DNA from: Afipia massiliensis | GTDB lineage: Bacteria; Pseudomonadota; Alphaproteobacteria; Rhizobiales; Xanthobacteraceae | Assembly (NCBI RefSeq): GCF_001006325.2 | Contig: NZ_LBIA02000001.1 | Coordinates: forward strand, 2,357,501-2,421,500 | DNA length: 64,000 nt | Direction: 5' to 3' | Made by a program: the position numbers and the translations under genes | Part shown: positions 19,772 to 28,871 of the stretch, in pieces | Layout of the letters: the number at the start of each line of letters is the position of its first letter | Position numbering within the stretch: the stretch's first letter is position 1 | Notes under the pieces: model-generated | Seen by the model: only the letters and a program-made list of their open reading frames with translations | Told to the model about the DNA's origin: nothing | Database searches by the model: none

Positions 19772-21751
19772 ATGTCATCATCGCGCATTGCCAGCCTGCT
19801 GGCCGCCGTAGTTGCCATCGCGCCGCTTTCGTCCGCATTCGCGCAGTCCAAGGACGCCGAACCTGCCAGCCGCGCAGTCAACGACACTTTCCTCAAGACG
19901 CTGCCGTTCGGCGACCGCGCCGATTTCGAGGACGCCAAACGCGGATTCATCGCCACGCTGCCCGACGGCATCATTCCCGGCCCTACCGGCAAGCCGGCGT
20001 TTGACACCAAGCAATACGATTTTCTGAAAAGCGATCAGGTGCCTGCCACGGTGAATCCCAGCCTGTGGCGGCAGGCGCAGCTCAACGCCATCAACGGCTT
20101 GTTCAAGGTCACCGAGCGTGTCTATCAGGTGCGCGGCCTCGACATCGCCAACCTCACCATCATCGAAGGCGACAGCGGCCTCATCCTGATCGATCCGCTG
20201 CTGTCCAACGAGACCGCGAAGGCCGCGCTCGACCTTTATCTGAAGAACCGGCCCGCGAAGCCCGTCGCTGCCGTGATCTACACCCACAGCCACGCCGATC
20301 ACTTCGGCGGCGCCAAGGGCGTGATCAGCGAGGACGATGCCAGGCAGGGCAAGGTGAAGGTGATCGCGCCGGATGGTTTCATGGAACATGCGGTGGCTGA
20401 AAACGTCATCGCCGGTAACGCGATGTCGCGCCGCGCGCAGTATCAGTTCGGCAGCGCGCTGCCGGTCGGCGACCGGGCGCAGATCGACACCGGTCTGGGG
20501 AAGGCGCTGGCGCGGGGCTCCATCTCCCTGATCCCACCCAATGATGTGATCAAGCAGTCCTATGAGGCGCGCAATGTCGATGGCGTCGAGATCGAATTTC
20601 ATCTGGTGCCGGGCTCCGAAGCGCCGTCCGAGATGATCATGTACTTTCCGCAGTTCAAATTGCTGAACATGGCGGAAGACGCCACCCACAACATGCACAA
20701 TCTTTACACCATCCGCGGCGCGGAAATCCGCGACGGCCGGCTGTGGTCGCGCTACATCAACGAGGCGCTCGCGCGCTATGGTGACAAGACCGAGATCGTG
20801 ATCGCACAGCATCACTGGCCGATCTGGGACAATGGACGCGTTGTCGCCTTTCTGAAGAAGCAGCGCGATCTTTACAAATTCATCCACGACCAAAGCGTGC
20901 GGCTGCTTAACCACGGCCTGACCTCGACGGAAATCGCCGAGCAGTTGAAGTTGCCGCCGTCGCTGGCGAACGATTGGGCGGCGCGCGGCTATTACGGCAC
21001 GCTCAGCCACAACGCCAAGGCGGTCTACCAGTTCTATCTCGGCTGGTACGACGCCAATCCCGCCGATCTCAATCCGCTGCCGCGTGCGGACTACGCGAAG
21101 AAACAGGTGGAATACATGGGTGGCGCGGAGGCGACGATCAAACGCGCGCGCGACGACTTCAAGGCCGGACAGTATCGCTGGGTCGCCAGCGTGATGAGCC
21201 AGGTGGTGTTCGCCGATCCGGCCAACAAGGAGGCGCGCGAACTCGGCGCGGACGCTCTTGAACAATTGGGGTATCAGAGCGAGGCGGCGACATGGCGCAA
21301 CGCCTATCTGCTCGGCGCGCTGGAGCTGCGCAGCGGGGTCGGCCCGCAGCCACCGGCGCTGGTGAATGCGGAGCTGCTGAAAGGCATTTCCATCGATCTC
21401 GCGTTCGATTTCCTCGGCGTGCGGCTCAATGCGGCCAAGGCGGAAGGCAAGACAATCGTCATCAACTGGACCTTCACCGATCTCAACGAAACCTATGTGA
21501 TGAATCTGGAGAATTCCGCGCTGACGCACACGTCGGGCAAGCTTTCGGACAAGGCCGATGCCAGCGTGACGCTGACCCGCGCCGCGCTCGACGCCATCAC
21601 GCTGAAGCAGCGGACGTTCCTCGGCAGCGTGCTGACAGGGGATGTGTCCGTGGGCGGCAATCCGTTGAAGCTGCGCGAGCTGTTCGGGATGCTCGATGAA
21701 TTCTCGACTGGCTTCGAGATCGTGGAACCGAAGAAGGCGGCGGTGGAGTAG
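19772..21751 (+). CDS. SdsA-type alkyl sulfatase (metallo-beta-lactamase fold)
   Basis: 659 residues from ATG 19772, preceded by GGGAG. A signal peptide (ASLLAAVVAIAPLSSAFAQ) exports it. The zinc-binding HxHxDH motif is HSHADH in IYTHSHADHFGGAKG, the DPLLSNETAKAAL block is typical of the family, and the C-terminal 130 residues form the SCP2-like domain of SdsA1. The enzyme hydrolyses linear primary alkyl sulfates such as detergents to alcohols, allowing growth on them. Substrate range is inferred. Confidence 0.93.
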   Translation: MSSSRIASLLAAVVAIAPLSSAFAQSKDAEPASRAVNDTFLKTLPFGDRADFEDAKRGFIATLPDGIIPGPTGKPAFDTKQYDFLKSDQVPATVNPSLWRQAQLNAINGLFKVTERVYQVRGLDIANLTIIEGDSGLILIDPLLSNETAKAALDLYLKNRPAKPVAAVIYTHSHADHFGGAKGVISEDDARQGKVKVIAPDGFMEHAVAENVIAGNAMSRRAQYQFGSALPVGDRAQIDTGLGKALARGSISLIPPNDVIKQSYEARNVDGVEIEFHLVPGSEAPSEMIMYFPQFKLLNMAEDATHNMHNLYTIRGAEIRDGRLWSRYINEALARYGDKTEIVIAQHHWPIWDNGRVVAFLKKQRDLYKFIHDQSVRLLNHGLTSTEIAEQLKLPPSLANDWAARGYYGTLSHNAKAVYQFYLGWYDANPADLNPLPRADYAKKQVEYMGGAEATIKRARDDFKAGQYRWVASVMSQVVFADPANKEARELGADALEQLGYQSEAATWRNAYLLGALELRSGVGPQPPALVNAELLKGISIDLAFDFLGVRLNAAKAEGKTIVINWTFTDLNETYVMNLENSALTHTSGKLSDKADASVTLTRAALDAITLKQRTFLGSVLTGDVSVGGNPLKLRELFGMLDEFSTGFEIVEPKKAAVE

Positions 21752-21761
21752 GGCGCAGGCG

Positions 21762-21902
21762 GGTCACCCCCACCCGGCGCTTTGCGCCACCCTCCCCACA
21801 AGGGGGAGGGAGAAGACGGTCTTCTATGAACGCCGCATTTCTTATCCCTCCCCTGAATGGGGAGGGTGGCCGGCCCAAGCTTGGGCCGGTCGGGTGGGGT
21901 GA
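21762..21902. repeat. Pair of P-type palindromic repeats
   Basis: A unit at about 21762-21811 (CACCCCCACCC, then a GGCGC-TTT-GCGCC hairpin and a CCTCCCCACAAGGGGGAGG palindrome) and an inverted unit at 21840-21902 (CCCTCCCC..GGGGAGGG, then GGCCGGCCCAAGCTTGGGCC) are separated by about 28 bp. They are the same family as those at 19087, 28645, 50635 and 51037. Confidence 0.8.
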
Positions 21903-21937
21903 TATCTTTGAGCGAGTGGACTGCGAACAAGGAGTGG

Positions 21938-22567
21938 CTACCGCTCCGCGCCGCCCTTCAGATGCGGGCGGATCATCCCGACCATCTTCGCGGCATCGGT
22001 GCCCGGCGGAAAGAAGCCGAGATACTTGCCGTCGCGGTCGATCAGGTAGATGAAAGCCGAGTGATCCACGGTGTAGTCGTCGGGCTTCGATCCTGTTGAG
22101 ACCCGCTTGTAGTAGACCCTGTAGACATCGGCGGCCTGCGACACGTCCTTGATGCTGCCGGTGAGGCCGAGCAGTCGCGGATGAAACAACGGCACGTACT
22201 GTGCGAGATGCCCGACCGTATCGCGTTCGGGATCGAGCGTAATGAACAGCGGCTGCACGTTCTTCGCGTCGTCGCCGAGTTGCTCCATCGCCAGCCCGAT
22301 CTGCTGAAGATCCGTCGGGCAGATATCGGGACAATAGGTAAATCCGAAATAGACCAGTATCAGCTGGCCGCGGAAATCGGTGTCGGTGCGGATTTTGCCT
22401 GTCTGATCCTTGAGTGCGAACGCACCGCCGATCGGCTCGCGATTCCACATCACCGCGTCCATCAGTTCGGCTGCGGAGCGGGGCGAGCTTTGCGCGGATG
22501 CGGGAGATGTTATCCAAAGGCCAAACAGCAGCGCGGCCACAATGGCCGCGCCGGGCTTGCGCCACAT
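21938..22567 (-). CDS. SCO1/SenC family copper-binding thioredoxin-like protein
   Basis: 209 residues from ATG 22567, with a signal/anchor sequence AAIVAALLFGLWITSPASA. The copper and redox site is CPDICP in YFGFTYCPDICPTDL, with the distal conserved histidine in DDYTVDHSAFIYL. SCO proteins deliver copper to the CuA site of cytochrome c oxidase or act as thiol-disulfide reductases. It lies 20 bp downstream of the metallo-hydrolase gene on the same strand, probably in one operon. Confidence 0.93.
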   Translation of the reverse strand: MWRKPGAAIVAALLFGLWITSPASAQSSPRSAAELMDAVMWNREPIGGAFALKDQTGKIRTDTDFRGQLILVYFGFTYCPDICPTDLQQIGLAMEQLGDDAKNVQPLFITLDPERDTVGHLAQYVPLFHPRLLGLTGSIKDVSQAADVYRVYYKRVSTGSKPDDYTVDHSAFIYLIDRDGKYLGFFPPGTDAAKMVGMIRPHLKGGAER

Positions 22568-22587
22568 CACAGGAAGGCCGCGCGCGC

Positions 22588-23700
22588 TCACGCGCTGAAG
22601 ATCAGGCGGCTGCCGGTGGAGACGTTGATCACGTTGTCCGGCATCTGTGCGCGTGCTTCGAGCAGGAAGTTCAAGCCGCTGCAATGCATCGGGATGACCT
22701 CATCCGGCTGCAGCGCCTTGATCTCACCGACGATTTGCTTGAGGTAATCGGCGGGCGCGGGTCCGAGATGGAAGCCGCCGACCACGGCATGAACCTTCTG
22801 CACGCCGGACACTTCCTGCGCCTGCCGTACCGAATTGACGATGCCGACATGGCCGCAGGAGCTGATCACCACGAGTCCCTTGCCGCGGATGTTGAAGCAG
22901 GTCGCGTGCTCGTGGACATGTTCGTCCGGAACGAAATTGCCCTGCAGTTCGGCGGCGGTGTAGTGGCCATAGTCGCAACCGGCGCTTTCAGGTTTGTAGT
23001 CGACGAAGGTGTTGGGCAGAATTTTCTCGACGCTGCTGCGCTTGATCTTGCCGGTGGTGAAGGCATGGCCTTCGATCACGGTCGGCGTTTCGCAGAGTAT
23101 GGTCTGGACTTTCTGCGCCGTGATCTGCTTGCGATCCAGCACGCCGCCTTCGCCGAATTGGCCGGTGGATGCGCGGCTGACACGGTGACAGAAATTATCC
23201 TCGCCACCCGCATAGAGCTTCAGGTCGGGCGGAAGCACGTTGCGATACTTCTCGAGGAAGCCGATCAGGCCGCCGTAGTGGTCGATATGGCCGTGGCTGA
23301 CGATCAGCGCATTCACCTTGGCCGGATCGACCTTGAGCAGGCCGATGTTGTTGATGATGGCGGGCGAGGTGTAGCCGAAATCCAGCAGGATGTTGCGTTG
23401 CTCCTGCTCGCGCTGCGATTCCAGAAACAGTGACAGGCCCCATTCGTTATGCAGGACGTTGCGCGCATCGGCGCTGCGGCCGCCGCCCGGGCCTTCGTGC
23501 ACCACGCCATTCACCGTGCTGCCGCGCAGGAACTGGTCGTGCTGCTGATCGACCAGCACGCGGATCGACAGCTTGTCGATGGTCGGCACCTGGATCGGCG
23601 CTGCGCTTGCGACGCCCATGCATGAGAAGCCGCCGGTTGCGGCCAGCCCCATTGCGGTGGAGAGCTTCAGAAAATCCCGCCGTGCGAATTCTTTTGTCAT
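22588..23700 (-). CDS. Exported MBL-fold metallo-hydrolase
   Basis: 370 residues. A twin-arginine signal (RRDFLKLSTAMGLAATGGFSC) precedes a metallo-beta-lactamase fold with HGHIDHYGG (VSHGHIDHYGGLIGFLEK) and the downstream SSCGHVGIVNS histidine strand. The layout resembles the family annotated as methylaminobenzene-type synthase-like MBL hydrolases, but the substrate is unknown. It is followed by the SCO gene. Confidence 0.85.
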   Translation of the reverse strand: MTKEFARRDFLKLSTAMGLAATGGFSCMGVASAAPIQVPTIDKLSIRVLVDQQHDQFLRGSTVNGVVHEGPGGGRSADARNVLHNEWGLSLFLESQREQEQRNILLDFGYTSPAIINNIGLLKVDPAKVNALIVSHGHIDHYGGLIGFLEKYRNVLPPDLKLYAGGEDNFCHRVSRASTGQFGEGGVLDRKQITAQKVQTILCETPTVIEGHAFTTGKIKRSSVEKILPNTFVDYKPESAGCDYGHYTAAELQGNFVPDEHVHEHATCFNIRGKGLVVISSCGHVGIVNSVRQAQEVSGVQKVHAVVGGFHLGPAPADYLKQIVGEIKALQPDEVIPMHCSGLNFLLEARAQMPDNVINVSTGSRLIFSA

Positions 23701-23941
23701 TGTCGACCTTTCCTGACCCTGAATCCGGGTTTGCCGGAACTCTATCTGCGGGACGCGAGAGGGACTGTTCTTAGTTTTCGTCGGAGCGATGGAAATCTTT
23801 CACGATCATGGGCTTGGAACGAATGAAATATATTTGATATGCGCCGCGCGGCATTGACTTCGCAGACGCGAAGCGCAAGGTTCATGCAATAGCATTGACT
23901 TTGCGGCGCCTGCAAATGACCCTTAGTTCAAGGATAGCAAG

Positions 23942-24646
23942 ATGATCGATCTCTATTACTGGCCGACGCCAAACGGCCACAAGATCACGATGTTCCTCGA
24001 AGAGACCGGCCTCCCGTACAAGATTCACCCCGTGAACATCGGCACGGGCGATCAGTTCAAGCCGGAGTTTCTGGAATTCTCGCCGAACAACCGCATGCCC
24101 GCGATGATTGACCATGCGCCTGCCGACGGCGGCGCGCCGGTGAAGATCTTCGAATCCGGCGCGATCCTGATCTATCTCGCGGAAAAGACCGGCAAGTTCA
24201 TGCCGTCCGATCTGCGCAAGCGTTTCGATGTGATGCAGTGGCTGATGTGGCAGATGGGCGGCCTCGGGCCGATGGCCGGCCAGAACCATCACTTCAATGT
24301 CTATGCGCCGGAGAAACTTCCCTACGCGATCGACCGCTACATCAACGAGACCAACCGGCTTTACGGTGTGCTCAACAAACGCCTCGCGGATCGCGAGTAT
24401 GTCGCCGGTGATTACTCCATCGCGGACATGGCGTCCTATCCATGGATCGTGCCGTATGAGCGGCAGGGTCAGAAGCTGGAAGACTTTCCGCATCTCAAGC
24501 GCTGGTTCGAGACTATCAAGGCGAAGCCGGCGACGGTTCGCGCTTACGCGGTCGGCCCGACGGTGAATCCCAGCCTTGGAAAGACCTTCACCGATGAGCA
24601 GAAAAAAGTGCTGTTCGGACAGACCGCGTCCGTTGTGAAGGGCTGA
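23942..24646 (+). CDS. Glutathione S-transferase, YfcG/YghU-like disulfide-bond oxidoreductase
   Basis: 234 residues. The thioredoxin-like N-terminal domain MIDLYYWPTPNGHKITMFLEE has the YfcG/Ure2p-type pattern, with SPNNRMPAMID and FESGAILIYLAE motifs, and then a helical C-terminal domain. Members act as glutathione-dependent disulfide reductases. The next GST starts only 5 bp later, so the two are co-transcribed. A direct repeat of GCATTGACTT (23848 and 23891) lies upstream. Confidence 0.92.
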   Translation: MIDLYYWPTPNGHKITMFLEETGLPYKIHPVNIGTGDQFKPEFLEFSPNNRMPAMIDHAPADGGAPVKIFESGAILIYLAEKTGKFMPSDLRKRFDVMQWLMWQMGGLGPMAGQNHHFNVYAPEKLPYAIDRYINETNRLYGVLNKRLADREYVAGDYSIADMASYPWIVPYERQGQKLEDFPHLKRWFETIKAKPATVRAYAVGPTVNPSLGKTFTDEQKKVLFGQTASVVKG

Positions 24647-24651
24647 GAAAG

Positions 24652-25353
24652 ATGACCGCGTCGCGAAAGCTGTTCGAACTCTGCGGCACTGAAACCGAGC
24701 GCGTGTTCAGCCCGTTCTGCTGGCGCACGCGGATGGCGCTGGCGCACAAGGACATCAAGGCCGAAACGATTCCGTGGCGCTTCAGCGAAAAGGAGGCCAT
24801 CGCGCCGCATCAGTCCGACAAGGTGCCGGTGTTCATCGACGGCGACACATCCGTCGCCGACTCGTGGACGATCGCGAACTATCTCGAAGACACCTATCCC
24901 GATCGTCCGTCGCTGTTCGGCGGCGAGGGCGGCCGCGCCATGGGCCGGATGCTGAACTGGTGGGGCGATACGGTAGTGCTCGGCGGCATCTTTCCGATGA
25001 TCGCTGCGGATATTCATGCCCTGCTGCGGCCGGCCGATCAGGTGTATTTCCGCAAGACCCGCGAAGCGCGTCTCGGCAAAACGCTGGAACAGGCGGCTGC
25101 CAATCGCGACGAGGCGGTCGAGATGTTTCGCCAGAGCCTCACCCCGATGCGGCTGACGCTGAAGACACAAGCCTATCTCGGCGGCGCGTCGCCGAATTAC
25201 GCCGACTACATCGTGTTCGGCCCGTTCCAGTGGGCGCGTGCGACCAGTCCATTCAAGCTGTTGAAGGAAGACGATCCGATCTACGCTTGGCGCGAGCGGC
25301 TGCTCGATGCGTTCGGCGGCATGGCGCGGAACTCACCGGGCTATGCGGTGTAG
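24652..25353 (+). CDS. Glutathione S-transferase, LigE/beta-etherase-like
   Basis: 233 residues. The N-terminus reads LFELCGTETERVFSPFCWRT, and a conserved cis-Pro segment KVPVFIDGDTSVADSWTIANYLE follows, as in beta-etherase-type GSTs. A lignin-ether substrate is not implied. It overlaps the same transcript as the upstream GST, with GAAAGATG in the gap. Confidence 0.88.
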   Translation: MTASRKLFELCGTETERVFSPFCWRTRMALAHKDIKAETIPWRFSEKEAIAPHQSDKVPVFIDGDTSVADSWTIANYLEDTYPDRPSLFGGEGGRAMGRMLNWWGDTVVLGGIFPMIAADIHALLRPADQVYFRKTREARLGKTLEQAAANRDEAVEMFRQSLTPMRLTLKTQAYLGGASPNYADYIVFGPFQWARATSPFKLLKEDDPIYAWRERLLDAFGGMARNSPGYAV

Positions 25354-25390
25354 CTATATTTGATACTTTTCCGCAACCCTCAGTCAAATT

Positions 25391-25479
25391 CGTCATGGCC
25401 GGGCTTGTCCCGGCCATCCACGTCTTTGATGCTTGTGACAAGAAAGACGTGGATGCCCGGCACAAGGCCGGGCATGACG
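25391..25479. repeat. GTCATGGCCGGGC-type palindromic repeat
   Basis: The two halves (CGTCATGGCCGGGCTTGTCC and its imperfect complement ending GGCCGGGCATGACG) form a long imperfect hairpin between the GST and CWC genes. A half copy occurs at 59270-59330. It may also serve as a terminator. Confidence 0.7.
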
Positions 25480-25499
25480 AACTGATTGAGATAGCTGCG

Positions 25500-25712
25500 T
25501 CACGACGTTGTCCGCTGCTCTGCCGCCGCGGTCCGCAGGCAGGCCCGACACAGACAGTCCTCGCCCTCGGCGGGCATCGGCAGCTTCGCGGTCTCATCCA
25601 TGCACCAGCAATGCCCGGACAGGTCGCAGGTGAACGCTGTTCCGCAACGCGGGCAGTTCAGCGCACGGTGCGCCGCAGCGGCAGGTGAGGCGTTGTCTGG
25701 CCGATTTGTCAT
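25500..25712 (-). CDS. Cysteine-rich CWC family protein
   Basis: 70 residues from ATG 25712. Zinc-binding-like cysteines occur as CPRCG, FTCDLSGHCWCM and CLCRACL, the pattern of the Cys_rich_CWC family. Function unknown; a small metal-binding protein is likely. No strong ribosome-binding site is visible, and the frame is open upstream. Confidence 0.75.
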   Translation of the reverse strand: MTNRPDNASPAAAAHRALNCPRCGTAFTCDLSGHCWCMDETAKLPMPAEGEDCLCRACLRTAAAEQRTTS

Positions 25713-25841
25713 GAGGCGGTCCGGGAAATTGCCAATGTTTTGCGTGTCCTTCACGTCAGGTTCATGCGCCCGGGCAGCATAGTCTGCCGTTCCGGTGTAT
25801 ATTGGCCGGGACGTCAGCGAGATCAACCGTGAGATTCAGCC

Positions 25842-27374
25842 ATGGCGCGTGACCCGCAAGGTGCTCTCGTCGCTCTCAACCGGTTCGGGTTTGGCGCGCG
25901 CGGCGGCGCGGCCAGCGATTTCTCCAGCGCGGCCTCCGATCCGCGCGGTTTCGTGAAGGCCGAACTGGGTCGACCGAACGCGGCGCTGCTCGATGCGCCG
26001 GGTTTGCAGTCATCCCCCGCGCTGGCGCAGGCGGTGTTCGACTATCAGCACGACATCAAGCGGCAGCGCGAAGCCGCCGCGAAAACCGCGCAGGCGATGG
26101 CTGCTATTGGTGACGATCTGACCAGAAAAATGCAGAACGACTTGCCGAAAGAGCTGGCGGCAGAGTCCGGGCTCGAGATGAAGCCCGGCGTGGCAACATC
26201 GACGACGTCGCCAGATGTGATGCAGCCGACCGCGTCTCCCAAACAACCGCCGAAGCCGCTCAACATCATCCAGAAGACGTTCCGCGCCGAGGCGCTGGCG
26301 CGGATTCAGCGCGCCACCATGGCGGAAAGCGGATTCGTCGAACGGCTGGTGACGTTCTGGTCGAACCATTTATGCACCTCCGCCAGCAAGGGTGAACTGG
26401 CGCGGATATGGTCCGGCGCGTTCGAGCGTGAAGCGATCCGGCCTTACGTGCTGGGGAATTTCGGCGAGATGCTCCGCGCCGTCGAGCAACATCCGGCGAT
26501 GCTGTTCTTTCTCGACAACCAGCGCTCGTTCGGTCCGCAGTCGCGCGCCGGGCAGAACCGCAAGCGGGGTCTGAACGAGAACCTCGCCCGCGAGATCATG
26601 GAATTACACACGCTCGGCGTGAACGGCGGCTACACCCAGGATGACGTCGCGGCGCTGGCCCGTATCATCACCGGCTGGACCTTCGCCGGACGGGACGGGA
26701 AGCTCGCGCCGCCCGGCACCTTCACGTTTTTCGCCAATGCCCATGAGCCTGGGCCGCAAAAGCTGCTCGGCAAGGTCTACGAGGACACTGGCCTCGCGCA
26801 GGGCGAGGCGGCGCTGGCCGATATCGCGCGGCATCCGGCGACGGCGAAGTTCATCGCCACCAAATTCGTGCGCCACTTCGTGGCGGACGATCCGCCGCCT
26901 GCGCTGGTGGCGAAACTCGAAAGCACGTTCAAGAAAACCGGCGGCGATCTGCGCGCGATGACGCTGGCGCTGGTCGATGCGGACGAGGCATGGCACGCGC
27001 CGATGACCAAGATCCGCATGCCGTATGAATATCTGGTGGCGGCGGGACGGATGATGGGGCGCATTCCTGAAGATCCGCAACGCTATCTCGGCGGGTTGAA
27101 TGTTCTCGGCCAGCCGCTGTGGGCGCCGGCAGGGCCGAACGGTTTCGCCGACACCAACGCGGCATGGGCCGCGCCGGAAGGGATCAAGTTGCGGCTCGAC
27201 ATCGCGTCGCAGATTGCGTCGCGCATTGCCGACAACGTCGATCCGCGCGCACTGCTCGATGTGGTGGCAGGGGAGGCAGCGTCAACGGAGACGCGGCAGA
27301 CCGTTGAGCGCGCGGAATCGCGGCAGCAGGCCTTCGCGCTGCTGCTGATGTCGCCGGAATTCCAGAGGAGATGA
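25842..27374 (+). CDS. DUF1800 family protein
   Basis: 510 residues with the DUF1800 signature blocks: LVTFWSNHLC, LNENLAREIMELHTLGVNGGYTQDDV, and EPGPQKLLGKVY. No clear signal peptide is seen in this start. DUF1800 proteins are found next to DUF1501 proteins in many bacteria, and their role is unknown. The stop overlaps the start region of the downstream gene (TGA within ATGA), indicating translational coupling. Confidence 0.92.
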   Translation: MARDPQGALVALNRFGFGARGGAASDFSSAASDPRGFVKAELGRPNAALLDAPGLQSSPALAQAVFDYQHDIKRQREAAAKTAQAMAAIGDDLTRKMQNDLPKELAAESGLEMKPGVATSTTSPDVMQPTASPKQPPKPLNIIQKTFRAEALARIQRATMAESGFVERLVTFWSNHLCTSASKGELARIWSGAFEREAIRPYVLGNFGEMLRAVEQHPAMLFFLDNQRSFGPQSRAGQNRKRGLNENLAREIMELHTLGVNGGYTQDDVAALARIITGWTFAGRDGKLAPPGTFTFFANAHEPGPQKLLGKVYEDTGLAQGEAALADIARHPATAKFIATKFVRHFVADDPPPALVAKLESTFKKTGGDLRAMTLALVDADEAWHAPMTKIRMPYEYLVAAGRMMGRIPEDPQRYLGGLNVLGQPLWAPAGPNGFADTNAAWAAPEGIKLRLDIASQIASRIADNVDPRALLDVVAGEAASTETRQTVERAESRQQAFALLLMSPEFQRR

Positions 27375-27376
27375 GC

Positions 27377-28618
27377 ATGTCGGATATCCCGATGGATTGC
27401 TGCGAAAGCCACACCGCGCGCGGGCTGACGCGGCGCGCGTTGCTATTGGGCTCGGCGACCTTCGCAGCCTGGGCTTATCTGCCGAAATTCGCCCGTGCCA
27501 AGGACGGACGCGATCCGCGCTTCGTCACCATCATCCTGCGCGGCGCGCTGGATGGCCTTGCCACTGTCGCGCCGGTCGGCGATCCCAATTACGCCGGGCT
27601 GCACGGATCGATCGCGCTGTCGCTCGACGGCGCGCACGCCGCGACCCCGCTTGATTCATTCTTCGCGCTGCATCCGTCGATGACGGAATTCGCGCGGATG
27701 TATAAGGACAAGAAAGCTGCCGTCGTTCACGCGGTGGCGACGCCATATCGCGAGCGCTCGCATTTCGACGGGCAGGACGTGCTGGAAAGTGGCTTCGGTG
27801 GACCGGGCCGCGTACAGAGCGGCTGGCTCAATCGCGCGCTGGAAGCGATGCCGCGCGGTGAGCGGGTGATGAGCGGGCTCGCGGTCGGCCCGACCACGCC
27901 GCTGGTGTTGCGGGGCGCCGCGCCGACGGTCGGCTGGGCGCCGCCCTATATTCCGCAAGCGGCTGACGACACTGCGATGCGCCTCGTCAATCTCTACAAT
28001 CATCGCGATCCCGCGCTGGCCGCGGCGCTGTCGCAGGGTCTGCAGATCGACAGGATTGCGGCGCGCGACGACAGCATGAAACCGAAACGCGGCATGAACG
28101 GCGCGGCTGCGATGCGGCTCGCGGCCAAGGGCGCGGCGCGGTTGATGGCGGCGGATGACGGGCCGCGCATCGCGGCCTTGGCGTTCGACGGCTGGGACAC
28201 CCACGCCAATGAAGGCGGATCCGTCGGTCGTCTGGCACAATTGCTGTCCGGCCTCGACGGCGCGCTGGCAGAATTCGAGAGCGGCCTCGGCGAGCGCTGG
28301 CGCGATACGGTGATCGTGGTCGTTACCGAGTTCGGCCGCACCGCGCGCATCAATGGCACCGAGGGCACCGACCACGGCACTGGCACGGTGGCGCTGCTTG
28401 CAGGTGGCGCGGTCAATGGTGGGCGTGTGATTTCGGATTGGCCGGGACTGAAGGTCGCGAACCTTTATGAAGGCCGCGACCTCAAGCCGACCGCCGATCT
28501 GCGCGGTGTCATCAAGGGCGTGCTGCGCGATCACCTCGGCCTCGGAGAGCGCGTGCTGGCGGAGACTGTATTCCCCGACAGCGGTGCCGTGAAAGCGATG
28601 CAGGGGCTGGTTGTTTAG
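27377..28618 (+). CDS. DUF1501 family protein, Tat-exported
   Basis: 413 residues. It carries a twin-arginine signal (RRALLLGSATFAAWAYL) and the DUF1501 core with ERSHFDGQDVLESG, FDGWDTHANEGG and TEFGRTARINGTEGTDHG, a sulfatase-like fold with conserved Asp and His. The start at 27377 is preferred to 27371 because GAGGAG is 6 nt before it. It is the second half of the conserved DUF1800-DUF1501 pair; function unknown. Confidence 0.92.
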   Translation: MSDIPMDCCESHTARGLTRRALLLGSATFAAWAYLPKFARAKDGRDPRFVTIILRGALDGLATVAPVGDPNYAGLHGSIALSLDGAHAATPLDSFFALHPSMTEFARMYKDKKAAVVHAVATPYRERSHFDGQDVLESGFGGPGRVQSGWLNRALEAMPRGERVMSGLAVGPTTPLVLRGAAPTVGWAPPYIPQAADDTAMRLVNLYNHRDPALAAALSQGLQIDRIAARDDSMKPKRGMNGAAAMRLAAKGAARLMAADDGPRIAALAFDGWDTHANEGGSVGRLAQLLSGLDGALAEFESGLGERWRDTVIVVVTEFGRTARINGTEGTDHGTGTVALLAGGAVNGGRVISDWPGLKVANLYEGRDLKPTADLRGVIKGVLRDHLGLGERVLAETVFPDSGAVKAMQGLVV

Positions 28619-28644
28619 TTACCGGCCAACGATCTTGTTTTCAT

Positions 28645-28695
28645 CCCTCCCCCTTGTGGGGAGGGTCGACCGGCGTTAGCCGGTCGGGGTGGGGG
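28645..28695. repeat. P-type palindromic repeat, single unit
   Basis: CCTCCCCCTTGTGGGGAGG (hairpin), then GACCGGCGTTAGCCGGTC (hairpin) and GGGGTGGGGG. It follows the DUF1501 stop and is adjacent to an R-type copy. Confidence 0.85.
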
Positions 28696-28713
28696 CGTTG
28701 CACAAAATACCGC

Positions 28714-28833
28714 GTCGTCCCCGCGAAAGCGGGGACCCATAACCACCTGCGTATCTGTTCAGAAGAGATGTTTTAACGACCGCGCTAAGACACGATGACA
28801 GGGAGTATGGGTCCCCGCTTTCGCGGGGACGAC
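28714..28833. repeat. R-type palindromic repeat, copy R2
   Basis: Arms 28714-28740 and 28807-28833, with the interior in the opposite orientation to R3 and R4 (starts with AACCACC, ends GGGAGT). It lies between DUF1501 and the aldo/keto reductase gene. Confidence 0.9.
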
Positions 28834-28871
28834 ATTGAATGTGATTGCGCGCGCTTCTGCCTGCTAACGCC

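Noticed and set aside
19778-21529. A 583-codon minus-strand frame antisense to the alkyl sulfatase
   Set aside because: Shadow of a GC-rich gene; composition rich in Arg/His and no recognised domain.
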